NCBI GenBank assembly: GCA_963725145.1
Contig: CAVRXL010000003.1
Coordinates: forward strand, 1-64,000
Source: DATAEE01 sp963725145
GTDB lineage: Bacteria > Acidobacteriota > Vicinamibacteria > Vicinamibacterales > 2-12-FULL-66-21
DNA length: 64,000 nucleotides
Direction of reading: 5' to 3'
The notes under the pieces were generated by a model, which had not been told where the DNA came from, searched no databases, and saw nothing but the letters and a program-made list of their open reading frames with translations. The position numbers and the translations under genes are program-made. Positions 37,599 to 45,727 of the stretch are shown here, piece after piece (positions within the stretch are counted from its first letter, which is position 1; each line of letters starts with the position of its first letter).

Positions 37599-38018
37599 GG
37601 GTTTGGGATAGCGACGCTTCGTGTCCGCTACCGATCGGGCGACCAGCGTTTCCAGGACCTTCAGATCGACGTTGGCCAGGCGCCTGATGTAGACACATAC
37701 CTTCCCAGTCCTGTGCTTTCCCAGCTTCGCCAACAAGACGTCACGACCTTCGAAGCCCGGCGCGATGTAAACGACGAGCTCACTTCCCCGCACGGCAAAC
37801 CCAGCGAGAGCGGAATCGCCTTCGTGACCACTTGCGTACTTGTAATGGTAGCTCCCGAATCCGACGATGCTTGGCCCCCACATTCTTGGTTCTTGCTTGG
37901 TAACTCTTCGCATGAGAGCAAGCAGCGTCTGGGCGTCATTCCGTTGCTCCTCCTTCGCGATGGCAGCAATGTGACTCTCGGCACTGACTTCTGTGGGTTT
38001 TGTCTTGAGCTCCGACAC
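37593..38018 (-). CDS. DUF1801 domain-containing protein (gene cassette)
   Basis: 141 residues from GTG 38018; GGAGG lies five bases upstream, which favours it over TTG 38030. MSELKTKPTEVSAESHIAAI matches the usual DUF1801 N-terminus. GFGSYHYKYASGHEGDS and VYIAPGF follow. DUF1801 is a small YdhG/YjbR-like fold of unknown function common in mobile cassettes. The ORF ends inside attC-like site 1. Confidence 0.85.
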   Translation of the reverse strand: MSELKTKPTEVSAESHIAAIAKEEQRNDAQTLLALMRRVTKQEPRMWGPSIVGFGSYHYKYASGHEGDSALAGFAVRGSELVVYIAPGFEGRDVLLAKLGKHRTGKVCVYIRRLANVDLKVLETLVARSVADTKRRYPKPR

Positions 38019-38047
38019 GCGCGCCTCCAAACAGTACTCTGATGGCG

Positions 38048-38117
38048 GTCTAACGTTCGGCGCTCAGCCGCGGGCGGCCCAGATCACGCGCCCGCCGGCT
38101 GCAGCGCTCGGTTAGAC
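38048..38117 (-). other. attC recombination site 2
   Basis: 70 bases bounded by GTCTAAC (38048-38054) and GTTAGAC (38111-38117), perfect inverted core sites. Inner arms CGGCGCT-CAGCC and GGCTGCAGCGCTCG pair except for one extra unpaired base, the extrahelical base that attC sites need. The CPBP-family ORF stops inside it (38084). Confidence 0.85.
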
Positions 38118-39136
38118 CGCTTCTCCCGGAATTCCAGTATCAGCGCGGCTCCCAGTGCCATCGTCGCCGACACTGGCAAAACGGCTGGAGCCAGCATGAC
38201 CTGCGCCAGCACGATGGCGAGAACCACGAAGCCCGCCAGGGCCGCTCGAAGCGCGTCCCGAACCATCACGTCCTGCCACAGCTCCACACCGTATCTGTAG
38301 ATCGGACGCGCCCAACTGGCGGCCAGTACCAGCATCACTCCGAGAACCGTCGGCTCGAGCCATCCCCGGAAAGGCAGATTCCCGAGTGCGTGCGCGATGA
38401 TCACGGGCAGCAGGGAGCCGGTTCGATGACGCACGTAGCCTCCCGCAATCGATCCGACAAGGAGCGACGCCAGCATACCGACTCCGATCGGGCTGGCAAT
38501 GAAGTACTGGGTATGCGAGAAGGTGAAAAAGATAGCGGTGATCAGAATGGCGGCCGCGGGACCGAAATCTTCCGCGAGCCGAGACTGGATGTAGCCGCGC
38601 GCCAAGAGCTCTTCGGCGATCGGCACCAGTCCAAAGCTGCTGACGAACAAATACACTCACATTCCCGGTGTCTGCAGTGATTCGGTAAGGGCCCAGTGCT
38701 GCGGTGCGCGCCCCATGGGCAAGAGTTCCGGGAGCAGCTTCACCAGCATGGGGAGGATGCCAACCGCGGCAAACAAAAGCACCGCAATGCCCACGTGCTC
38801 GCCAAGAGAACGGCCAGCGGCGGTCACGCCGTACTCGGATAGGCGACGTCTGCGGTGCCACCAGCCCACCGCGAACGCGAGCCCGAGCACGAGGCCGTAT
38901 CGTAAGAGGAGGTTCGCGCCTGTGCTCCAACTGAGCCTGATGAAGTCCGGCTCCACACCGGGCGCGAGTGCTCGGAGGTTCGCCGGCCCAAGGGCGAGAC
39001 TGCGGCTCGCCAGCCGGGCCAGCAGCGTGGCGACCACGAACACACCGACCACTTCGAGGAGCGCTGCAAGTTGCCGGTATCGCGGGGCTGGCCATCTGAT
39101 TCCAGACATCACGATCCCATGAGGTTGTGCCGTCAT
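38084..39136 (-). pseudogene. CPBP intramembrane metalloprotease, interrupted by an in-frame TGA (gene cassette)
   Basis: The frame from ATG 39136 runs 159 codons to TGA at 38657-38659 and continues in the same frame, beginning GTG, for 190 more codons to 38084. The second part has AEELLARGYIQSRL (the EExxxR motif) and HTQYF plus HALGN (metal-binding histidines) of CPBP/Rce1-type proteases. The first part has the expected N-terminal helices. A single stop therefore splits an otherwise whole gene of about 350 codons. A GTG restart directly after TGA could still yield the catalytic half. It ends within attC site 2, as cassette ORFs often do. Confidence 0.8.
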
Positions 39137-39153
39137 GTTGCCGCCCCGAAGCG

Positions 39154-39230
39154 GTCTAACGCAGCGCTAAGCAGCGGGCCGAGCCCGGCCGGGCCACGCG
39201 AGGCTCGTCAGCTTCAGCGCTTTGTTAGGC
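39154..39230 (-). other. attC recombination site 3
   Basis: 77 bases bounded by GTCTAAC (39154-39160) and GTTAGGC (39224-39230). Inner arms AGCGCT-AAGC and GCTTCAGCGCT pair with one extra unpaired base, as in site 2. The centre is a GC-rich hairpin (GGGCCGAGCCCGGCCGGGCC region). Confidence 0.85.
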
Positions 39231-39253
39231 TGCACGCGCGCCTCGTGTGTGCC

Positions 39254-39448
39254 TTACTGCTTTGTGCGAGCCGGCGGTTCAGCCTCACGCACCATCGTAT
39301 TGTGAAACGCTGTGGTGAGCCATTTGCCTCGCTCCTTCACCAAGACACGAATGCTGCGTTCCTGGTGCGGCGGCATCCTCTGCCCGTCGGGGTTCTGCAT
39401 CCCACTCATCTCGTGAGTCTGGTGGACGACGGCGACGTCCGGGGCGAG
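39254..39448 (-). pseudogene. C-terminal remnant of an NTF2/SnoaL-like protein
   Basis: An open stretch from after TGA 39449 to TAA 39254 reads VVHQTHEMSGMQNPDG, then PPHQERSIRVLVKERGKW and AFHNT. The late part resembles the end of SgcJ/EcaC-type NTF2-like proteins (LV..DGKW...FHNT). No N-terminal half is present; ATG 39409 would give only 51 residues. It probably is what remains of an older cassette gene between the VOC gene and attC site 3. Confidence 0.5.
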
Positions 39449-39452
39449 TCAC

Positions 39453-39860
39453 TCATGGTTCCGACTTGTGGCACACGGCTTCAATGTTGTAGCCGTCTGG
39501 ATCGAGATCGAATGCGCCGTAATAGTTCGCGTGGTAGTTGGGACGCAGGCCCGGCGTGCCATTGTCGCGCGCACCGGCTTTGAGGGCAGCGTGGTAGAAG
39601 GCGTCGACCGACTGCCGATCGTCACTAGCGAACGCGACATGGACCGCTGGCCCGCCACAGCCGGACATAGGGGATGCCGCGACCTGGGCCCGCGTGGTGT
39701 CGCCCTGCTTGATCCAGAACACGGGGATAAAGCCCTTCCGAAAGCCGGCACCGGAGTCGGTTTCCATGGCGAGGACGTAGCCCAACGGAGCCAAAGCCGC
39801 CTCGTAGAATCGCTTGCTACGATCGTAGTCGGTGACACGAAGGCTGACGTGATCCAGCAC
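39453..39860 (-). CDS. VOC/glyoxalase family protein (gene cassette)
   Basis: 135 residues from GTG 39860 with AGAGAG upstream. MLDHVSLRVTDYDRSKRFYE and AVHVAFASDDRQSVDAFY, together with FDLDPDGYNIEAVCH, show the paired beta-alpha-beta-beta-beta modules. His4, Glu127 and the His in HVAF fit metal ligands. Often annotated as glyoxalase or bleomycin-resistance-like; the substrate is unknown. It is the first cassette when the array is read on the minus strand. Confidence 0.88.
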   Translation of the reverse strand: MLDHVSLRVTDYDRSKRFYEAALAPLGYVLAMETDSGAGFRKGFIPVFWIKQGDTTRAQVAASPMSGCGGPAVHVAFASDDRQSVDAFYHAALKAGARDNGTPGLRPNYHANYYGAFDLDPDGYNIEAVCHKSEP

Positions 39861-40047
39861 GGGATCTCTCTCTGGACTGGGCTATGAAGCGTCGCAAAGC
39901 CTCGGACGCTGGCTAACGTGTCTTGGAGTAGACCGCTGGTCTCCTGCGCAGCCATGCGCGAAAGGCCGCGAGGCCTTCTTCCACCCGAATGTCCCTGTGC
40001 GGCCGGATGCTAGCACGGATGATGGAGTCCCACCGGCCTGAACGTAG

Positions 40048-40089
40048 TTGGCTGCGAGCATGGCGTTGGACGAAACGGCTCGCAGCCAA
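40048..40089. terminator. perfect 12-bp inverted repeat upstream of the phosphodiesterase gene
   Basis: TTGGCTGCGAGC (40048-40059) and GCTCGCAGCCAA (40078-40089) with an 18-base loop. It marks the border between the cassette array and the downstream gene. It may be a terminator or a recombination relic; no U-run follows. Confidence 0.4.
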
Positions 40090-40135
40090 ACACGTGTTAC
40101 CCATCCGTCGCCCGCCGGTGATATCTTCTCGCGCC

Positions 40136-41464
40136 ATGCGCAGACTACTCTTCGTCGCGGCGTCGCTGCTCTGCCTCGCCCTGCCCAGCGCGCAGTCAGA
40201 GACGCCTGCCGTCGTCATGATCTCGATCGACGGCTTCATGCCATCGAGGTATACCGGCAACGACGGCGCGAACATCCCGAGGCTGAGAAAACTGAAAGAC
40301 GAAGGCGCCTGGGCCGCAGGCGTCGTCGGCGTCCTGCCGACGGTGACCTACCCGTCCCACACCTCGCTCATCACGGGCGTGCCGCCGGCCGTGCACGGCA
40401 TACTCGACAACCGGATCCTGGACCCCGAAGAGCGATCCAATGCGGCGTGGTACTGGTATGCGCGGCAGATTCAGGCGCCGACGCTCGTCGGCGCCGTCCG
40501 GGCGCGCGGACTCCGCGCCGGCGCGGTCTCATGGCCGGTGACCGTGGGGCTCGACGCCGAGTACGTCGTGCCTGAGTTCTGGCGCTCGCGCCATCCCGAA
40601 GCCTTGAACCTGCTGAAAGCGATGAGCCGACCCGGCGATTTGCTCGACGCGATCGAGATTGCCGAAGGGCAGCCGTTCGGCTGGCCGCAGAACGACCGGC
40701 ACCGGACGACAATCGCGACACATCTGCTGCGCACGCGCAGGCCCGACCTGCTGCTGCTCCATCTGATCGAGCTCGATGGCGCGCAGCACAACAACGGTCC
40801 AGGCACGCCGGAGGCGACCAAAACGCTCGAGACGATTGACGGCTACATCGGCGAGATCGTCGATGCGATCGCGCAGGCCGGGATGGCCGGCCGGACCCAG
40901 GTCGTCATCGTCTCGGACCACGGCTTCCTGCCGCTGCAACAGATGGTCCAGCCCAACACGGCACTGAAACAGGACGGACTCATCTCGGTCAACGAGCGCG
41001 GCGCGATCACGGACTGGAAGGCGTACTTCCATTCGAGCGGCGGTTCCGGCTTCGTGTACCTCAAGGATCCCGGCGATACCGCGACGCGCGATCGCGTCGC
41101 GAAGCTGCTGCAGACCCTGAAGGCCGATCCAGCCAACGGAATCCGATCGGTCTGGACGAGCAAGGATCTCGCGAATGCCGGCGCGCATCCGGACGCGGCG
41201 TTCGGCCTCGACGTCGTCAACGGCTTCTACACGGGCAGCGGGCACGACGCGCTCGTCAAGCCGTCGACGAGCAAGGGCGGGCACGGCTTCGCCCCGGACC
41301 GGCCGGAGCTGCACGCGTCGTTCATCGTGAGCGGACCGAGGCTCGCCAAACGCGGAGGGCTCGGAGTGATCAGGATGACGCAGATCGCGCCGACCATCGC
41401 CAGGCTGCTCGAGGTCGGCCTGTCGCCGAGAGCGGATCAGCCGCTCGCAATCTGGCAGCCCTGA
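40136..41464 (+). CDS. exported alkaline phosphatase/nucleotide pyrophosphatase-like phosphodiesterase
   Basis: 442 residues from ATG 40136. The signal peptide is MRRLLFVAASLLCLALPSAQS. MISIDGFMP and PTVTYPSHTSLITG match ENPP-type enzymes, with a Thr nucleophile and metal-binding Asp. SDHGFLPL and GGHGF provide the further Asp/His ligands. It acts on phosphodiester bonds in the periplasm; the substrate is unknown. The TGA stop lies inside a family A palindrome in inverted orientation. The next gene is convergent. Confidence 0.88.
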   Translation: MRRLLFVAASLLCLALPSAQSETPAVVMISIDGFMPSRYTGNDGANIPRLRKLKDEGAWAAGVVGVLPTVTYPSHTSLITGVPPAVHGILDNRILDPEERSNAAWYWYARQIQAPTLVGAVRARGLRAGAVSWPVTVGLDAEYVVPEFWRSRHPEALNLLKAMSRPGDLLDAIEIAEGQPFGWPQNDRHRTTIATHLLRTRRPDLLLLHLIELDGAQHNNGPGTPEATKTLETIDGYIGEIVDAIAQAGMAGRTQVVIVSDHGFLPLQQMVQPNTALKQDGLISVNERGAITDWKAYFHSSGGSGFVYLKDPGDTATRDRVAKLLQTLKADPANGIRSVWTSKDLANAGAHPDAAFGLDVVNGFYTGSGHDALVKPSTSKGGHGFAPDRPELHASFIVSGPRLAKRGGLGVIRMTQIAPTIARLLEVGLSPRADQPLAIWQP

Positions 41465-41513
41465 AGGGCTGCGCTACGCGCTGCGCCCGGGCAGCCCTGA
41501 AGGGCTGCGCTAC
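41455..41513. repeat. two family A palindromes between convergent genes, each holding a stop codon
   Basis: Copies at 41455-41477 and 41491-41513, both inverted relative to those at 24666 and 29321. The first contains the TGA of the phosphodiesterase gene (41462-41464); the second contains, on the minus strand, the TAG of the ADOP permease gene (41510-41512). Confidence 0.88.
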
Positions 41514-44110
41514 TCATATCTGAGGGCCTCGATCGGATCGACCGAGAGCGCGCGTCGAGTCGGGCCCAGGCCAGCGGCGACTGCCGTGACCGCGAGCAAC
41601 CCCACGACCGCGGCGAACGTCATGGGATCGGTTGGCGCGGTTTCGAAGAGCAGCGTGCGGATCGCACGACCGCCGGCCGCCGCGCCGACGAGACCGAGAA
41701 AGAGCCCCACGCCCACGAGACCGAGCGCCTCGGTCATCACCAGGCGGACGATCGCGCCGCGCGAGGCGCCGAGGGCGACGCGAACGCCGATCTCCCGTGT
41801 TCGGCGGCTCACCGAGAACGCGACGGCGCCGTAGACGCCGACTGCCGCGATCATCAGCGCGAGAGCGGCGAATACCGTTACCAGCCACGTCGTGAACCGC
41901 TCGCGCGACATCGAACGCGCCACGACTTCTTCGAGCGTGCGGATGTCGTACAGCGCCAGGCCCGGCTCGAGGTCGCGAATGATCTTCCGGACCTCCGGGA
42001 GGAGCGTCTCAGGAGGTACACGAGCGCGCACGGCGATGGCCATCCCGGAATCCGCGTTCTGCCGGTGCGTGTCGTACACCTCGGGCGCGACGGCCTTGCC
42101 GAGGCTGTCCTGCTTCTCGTCGCGGACGACTCCGACGATCGTCGACCAGCCAACTTTCGGATTGCGCTGCGGGTTCTCGAACGCGATACGCCGGCCGATC
42201 GGATCGGCATCCCTGAAGTACCGCTGCGCGATGGTTTCGTTGATGATGGCCACGGCGGGCGCCGACGCCGTGTCGGAAGCTGCGAAGTCACGGCCGAGTA
42301 CGAGAGGGAGCCCGATGGCCGCGAAATAACCCGGCACGATCGTCTTATGGCGCAGATCACGCCCCCAGACATCGGGCCGGTCCTCGATGAACAAGTCTCC
42401 CGTCCATCCTGATCCTTCGAGTGCGAGAACGGTCGTCCCACCCGCGGCGGTGACTCCAGGCAGCGAGCGGAGCCGCTCGGCGAGCGTCTCGAAGAACGCG
42501 ATGGTCTTGTCGTTGCTGTCGTACTTCAGGCCTGGCAGGTTGATGCGGAACGTGACGACGTTGGCCGGATCCACGCCTGGCGGCACGCGCTGCAGCCGCT
42601 CGAAGCTGCGCACGAGGAGGCCGGCGCATGCCACGAGTGCAACCGATGCCGCCACCTGGCCGACGACCAGCAGCCGGCGCGTCATCCGGCCGCCGGGGCT
42701 TGTCGTCCGCGCGCCATCTTTCAGCGCTGCGGCATCAATCCGTGAGCTCTGCCAGGCGGGGACGAGGCCGAAGAGAAACGCTGTCGCGCCAGTCACGAGC
42801 GCCATGAAAGCAAGCACCCATCCGTCGATGCGGACTTCGTTCAGCCGCGGCAAATCCTCCGGGCTGAGCCGAATGAGGACGCCGAGCGTCCATTCGGCGA
42901 CGAGGATCCCGACGAGACCGCCGGCGATTGCAAGGAGGAAGCTCTCGGTCAGGAGCAGACGGACGAGGCGAAGCCGGGCGGCGCCGAGCGCGGTCCGCAC
43001 CGCGAATTCCCGCGTCCGCCCCGCCGCGCGCGCGAGCAGCAGATTGGCGACGTTGCCGCAGGCGATCAGCAGGACGACGCCGACGGCGGAGATGAAGACC
43101 AGGAGCGCCGTGCGCACGTCGCCGACGACCCAGTCATGGAGCGGGCCGAGGCCGACGCCCATCTGCGTATTGGTTTCGGGATACTCCTTTTCGAGCTGGG
43201 CGGCGATGCCGGCCATGTCGGCGCGGGCCTGCTCCAGGGTCACGCCCGGCTTCAGCCGCGCGATCGCGCGCAGGTAGTGCGGCCGGCGCTGTCGCGGAAA
43301 GCTCTCCTGCTCCGCAAACGGCGTCCAGAGCTGGATGTCGGCCGTCGGGAACGCGAACCCGGCCGGCATGACGCCGACGACCTCATACTCGCGCATGTTG
43401 ATTCGGATGGATCGCCCGAGGACGGACGGGTCGCCGTCGAAACGGTTTCGCCAGAGGTCGTGGCTGAGAATCGCGACACGCTGCTGGCCAGGAACCTGCT
43501 CCTCGGCGCGAAACGCGCGGCCCAGCGATGGGGTCACGCCGAGCACCGGAAACAGACCGGCCGACACCTGCAGCGCCGTGATCGATTCGGGCTCCCCTTG
43601 ACCGACCATCATGGACAGGTCGTCCTCGAAGGGCGTCTTGTCGTCGAGGCCCGGGTAATAGCCGATGTCCTCGAATACGCGATTTCGTTTTTTCCAATCC
43701 AGGTAGTTGGCCGGCGACGCCGTGGCATTGGTCCAGTTGCGCAGCGGGTTGGTCTCCCAGAGCTGCACGAGACGATCCGGCTCGCGGAGCGGCAGGGGCT
43801 TGAGCAGGACGCCGTAGACGACGCTGAAAATGGCGGTGTTGGCGCCGATGCCGAGCGCCAGCGTGAGCGCGGCGACGAGCGCGAACGACGGGCGACCGAC
43901 CAGCACACGCAGCGCGTACCGAAGGTCCTGCAGCATGTCGAAGCTCCACTCTTCCTTTCGCAGCCAGAGGGCGTGAATCAGCGCGCCCCACAGCCGACTG
44001 CCGCCGATGGCGCGGCCGCGACGGCTCCGCCATGCGTACTCCGCTTCCCACTCGCGCAGCCACTCGGTGCGCACCGCCGCCGGCACGATGACCGCGATGA
44101 GCTTCAGCAC
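41510..44110 (-). CDS. ADOP-family ABC transporter permease (MacB/FtsX type)
   Basis: 866 residues from GTG 44110, one base after the padR stop. The first 60 residues are the cytoplasmic permease prefix. MLQDLRYALRVLVGRP and LALGIGANTAIFSVV are the signature of the first MacB periplasmic-core module; a second FtsX core follows near residues 470-866 with SRRTREIGVRVALGA and DPIEALRYE at the end. Eight helices are expected in total. No ATPase gene is adjacent, as is usual for this family. The paired PadR probably controls it. Confidence 0.93.
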   Translation of the reverse strand: MLKLIAVIVPAAVRTEWLREWEAEYAWRSRRGRAIGGSRLWGALIHALWLRKEEWSFDMLQDLRYALRVLVGRPSFALVAALTLALGIGANTAIFSVVYGVLLKPLPLREPDRLVQLWETNPLRNWTNATASPANYLDWKKRNRVFEDIGYYPGLDDKTPFEDDLSMMVGQGEPESITALQVSAGLFPVLGVTPSLGRAFRAEEQVPGQQRVAILSHDLWRNRFDGDPSVLGRSIRINMREYEVVGVMPAGFAFPTADIQLWTPFAEQESFPRQRRPHYLRAIARLKPGVTLEQARADMAGIAAQLEKEYPETNTQMGVGLGPLHDWVVGDVRTALLVFISAVGVVLLIACGNVANLLLARAAGRTREFAVRTALGAARLRLVRLLLTESFLLAIAGGLVGILVAEWTLGVLIRLSPEDLPRLNEVRIDGWVLAFMALVTGATAFLFGLVPAWQSSRIDAAALKDGARTTSPGGRMTRRLLVVGQVAASVALVACAGLLVRSFERLQRVPPGVDPANVVTFRINLPGLKYDSNDKTIAFFETLAERLRSLPGVTAAGGTTVLALEGSGWTGDLFIEDRPDVWGRDLRHKTIVPGYFAAIGLPLVLGRDFAASDTASAPAVAIINETIAQRYFRDADPIGRRIAFENPQRNPKVGWSTIVGVVRDEKQDSLGKAVAPEVYDTHRQNADSGMAIAVRARVPPETLLPEVRKIIRDLEPGLALYDIRTLEEVVARSMSRERFTTWLVTVFAALALMIAAVGVYGAVAFSVSRRTREIGVRVALGASRGAIVRLVMTEALGLVGVGLFLGLVGAAAGGRAIRTLLFETAPTDPMTFAAVVGLLAVTAVAAGLGPTRRALSVDPIEALRYE

Positions 44111-44111
44111 G

Positions 44112-44426
44112 TCATCCGCGCCCGCGGGCCGGCGACACCCGGCGCACGGGCCCGAGCGCGCGATACCGCTTCAACTCGGCCGCGAGCGCGCGGACACCCG
44201 GTGCGGTCATACGGTAGTAGCGGCGAGGTGGCCGCTTGTCGGCATGCGCTGCCCCCTCGTCCTCCCAATCGGACCGGACGTAGCCGTCCCGCTCGAGCCG
44301 GCTGAGCGCGGGGTAGACCGTGCCGCTCGGCAGACCCGTCGCATCGATGACGTCGAATCCGTATTCATACCCCCGCGCGATCGCGTGAAGCACTGAGACG
44401 GCGGTGAAGCTGAGACCTCTGGCCAT
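44112..44426 (-). CDS. PadR family transcriptional regulator
   Basis: 104 residues from ATG 44426. GYEYGFDVIDATGLPSGTVYPALSRLERDGYV is, in its core (PSGTVYPALSRLERDGYV), the PadR winged helix; RRYYRMTAPG is the wing. It is coupled to the downstream ADOP permease gene, a pairing repeated many times in acidobacterial genomes (family knowledge). Confidence 0.93.
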   Translation of the reverse strand: MARGLSFTAVSVLHAIARGYEYGFDVIDATGLPSGTVYPALSRLERDGYVRSDWEDEGAAHADKRPPRRYYRMTAPGVRALAAELKRYRALGPVRRVSPARGRG

Positions 44427-44441
44427 TGGTCGGGGACCTCG

Positions 44442-44451
44442 GTAGATCTAC
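44442..44451. promoter_or_regulatory. candidate PadR operator
   Basis: GTAGATCTAC is a perfect palindrome 16 bases upstream of the padR start, next to TATGTA on the minus strand, a possible -10. Binding is inferred from position only. Confidence 0.35.
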
Positions 44452-44529
44452 TACATAGGTCACGTGTGCTCAACGGGTATGTGACCAACGGTGGGACCGG
44501 CGCTGCTGAAACTCAATTAGGATAGGGCC

Positions 44530-45342
44530 ATGAAACACGCGCTCCTGCCCGCCGTGATGGCCGTCGCCGCGCTCGGAATCCCCTCGGTCCTGTCGGCGCA
44601 GTCCGCCGAGGACATCCTGACGCGCCATCTGCAGGCCCGGGGCGGGTACGACCGCATCAAGGCGATTCAGTCGGTCAAGATCACGCGCACCGTCGTCACC
44701 CAGTTCAGCGAGTTGGAGGTCGTGATCCTGAAAAAGCGGCCGCAGTCCTTCCGCGTGGAGCAAAGCGCTCCGGGACAGCCGCCGGTATTTCGCGCGGTCA
44801 CGCCGGCCGCCGTGTGGGATCTGGCCGGAGGGAAGCTGTCGAATCGAACGCCGCAGGCGGCCACCGAGGCGCGCGACCTCGACGGCGATTTCGACGGCCC
44901 GCTGGTCGACTGGAAAGAGAAAGGGCACACAGTCGCGCTCGCAGGCCGCGAAGCGCTGCCAGGCGGCGACGCGTTCAAGATCCAGGTCACGACGAAGAAT
45001 GGCGTGGCGCGGACGTTCTACATCGATGCGGCCACGTATCTGGTTCGGCGGATCACAGGGGTCACCAACCTGCCGGGCGACCGCAAGGCGAATATCGAGA
45101 CCGACATCCTCGCCCACAAAGAGGCGGGCGGCGTGAAGTTCCCCGCAGATCTTCAGGAAGACCGGACCGGCGCCGGTCCCGTACAGACGACCGTCAGCTA
45201 CACGAAGGCCATCGAGATCAACGTGCCGATCGACGACGCGCTCTTCGCTCCCCCGCCGCCGCCCGCCTCCGCGGCCCCGATCCCGGGCCGCTTCGGCGCG
45301 GCTGGCCTTTCCGCGGCCGGCGTCCCGGATCGACGGGAGTAG
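44530..45342 (+). CDS. exported LolA-like outer-membrane lipoprotein-sorting protein
   Basis: 270 residues from ATG 44530 with AGGATAGGG upstream. The signal peptide ends LSAQ. ILTRHLQARGGYDRIKAIQSV is typical of acidobacterial LolA/LolB-like proteins; a half-barrel of beta-strands follows (VVILKKRPQSFRVEQ, FYIDAATYLVRRI). The Pro/Ala tail after about residue 235 is run-on sequence overlapping the convergent VOC gene by 125 bases. It may bind a hydrophobic ligand. Confidence 0.72.
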   Translation: MKHALLPAVMAVAALGIPSVLSAQSAEDILTRHLQARGGYDRIKAIQSVKITRTVVTQFSELEVVILKKRPQSFRVEQSAPGQPPVFRAVTPAAVWDLAGGKLSNRTPQAATEARDLDGDFDGPLVDWKEKGHTVALAGREALPGGDAFKIQVTTKNGVARTFYIDAATYLVRRITGVTNLPGDRKANIETDILAHKEAGGVKFPADLQEDRTGAGPVQTTVSYTKAIEINVPIDDALFAPPPPPASAAPIPGRFGAAGLSAAGVPDRRE

Positions 45343-45727
45343 GCAGCTCGAACCAGATCTCGATCTCGTACCCCTCGGGATCCGTCGCGAACAGGTACGG
45401 CTCTCCCGGCACGAATTCCCCCCGGTTCAAAACCGTTCCACCCGCTCGGGTCACGGCCTCCGCGGCCGCGTCGATGTCCTTCGGGTTCTTCAGCCGGAAG
45501 CCAAAGTGCGCGATGCCGCCGCTCATCCCGGCCGGTGACGCTCCGGCGCCGCCTTTCTCCTCGAGGACGATCACATCGCGTGTGCCGGGCGTCTGCAGCT
45601 GAATGACGCCGTCCTGGTTGTACACCTCGACCGCGCCGAACACATCTTTGTAGAACTTCGAAGCCCGGGCGCCATCCCGCACCACGAGCGCGATGTGCGT
45701 GAGGCCGTAGGTCCTGATCGCCGGCAT
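45218..45727 (-). CDS. VOC/glyoxalase family protein with basic tail
   Basis: 169 residues from ATG 45727, overlapping the M14 gene stop by one base (TGATG). THIALVVRDGARASKFYKDVFG and HFGFRLKNPKDIDAAAE with DPEGYEIEIWFE form a single VOC module of about 130 residues. The last 35 or so are Arg/Pro/Gly-rich and lie antisense to the LolA-like gene, so they are probably not structured. It is likely coexpressed with the M14 carboxypeptidase. Confidence 0.8.
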   Translation of the reverse strand: MPAIRTYGLTHIALVVRDGARASKFYKDVFGAVEVYNQDGVIQLQTPGTRDVIVLEEKGGAGASPAGMSGGIAHFGFRLKNPKDIDAAAEAVTRAGGTVLNRGEFVPGEPYLFATDPEGYEIEIWFELPTPVDPGRRPRKGQPRRSGPGSGPRRRAAAGERRARRRSAR

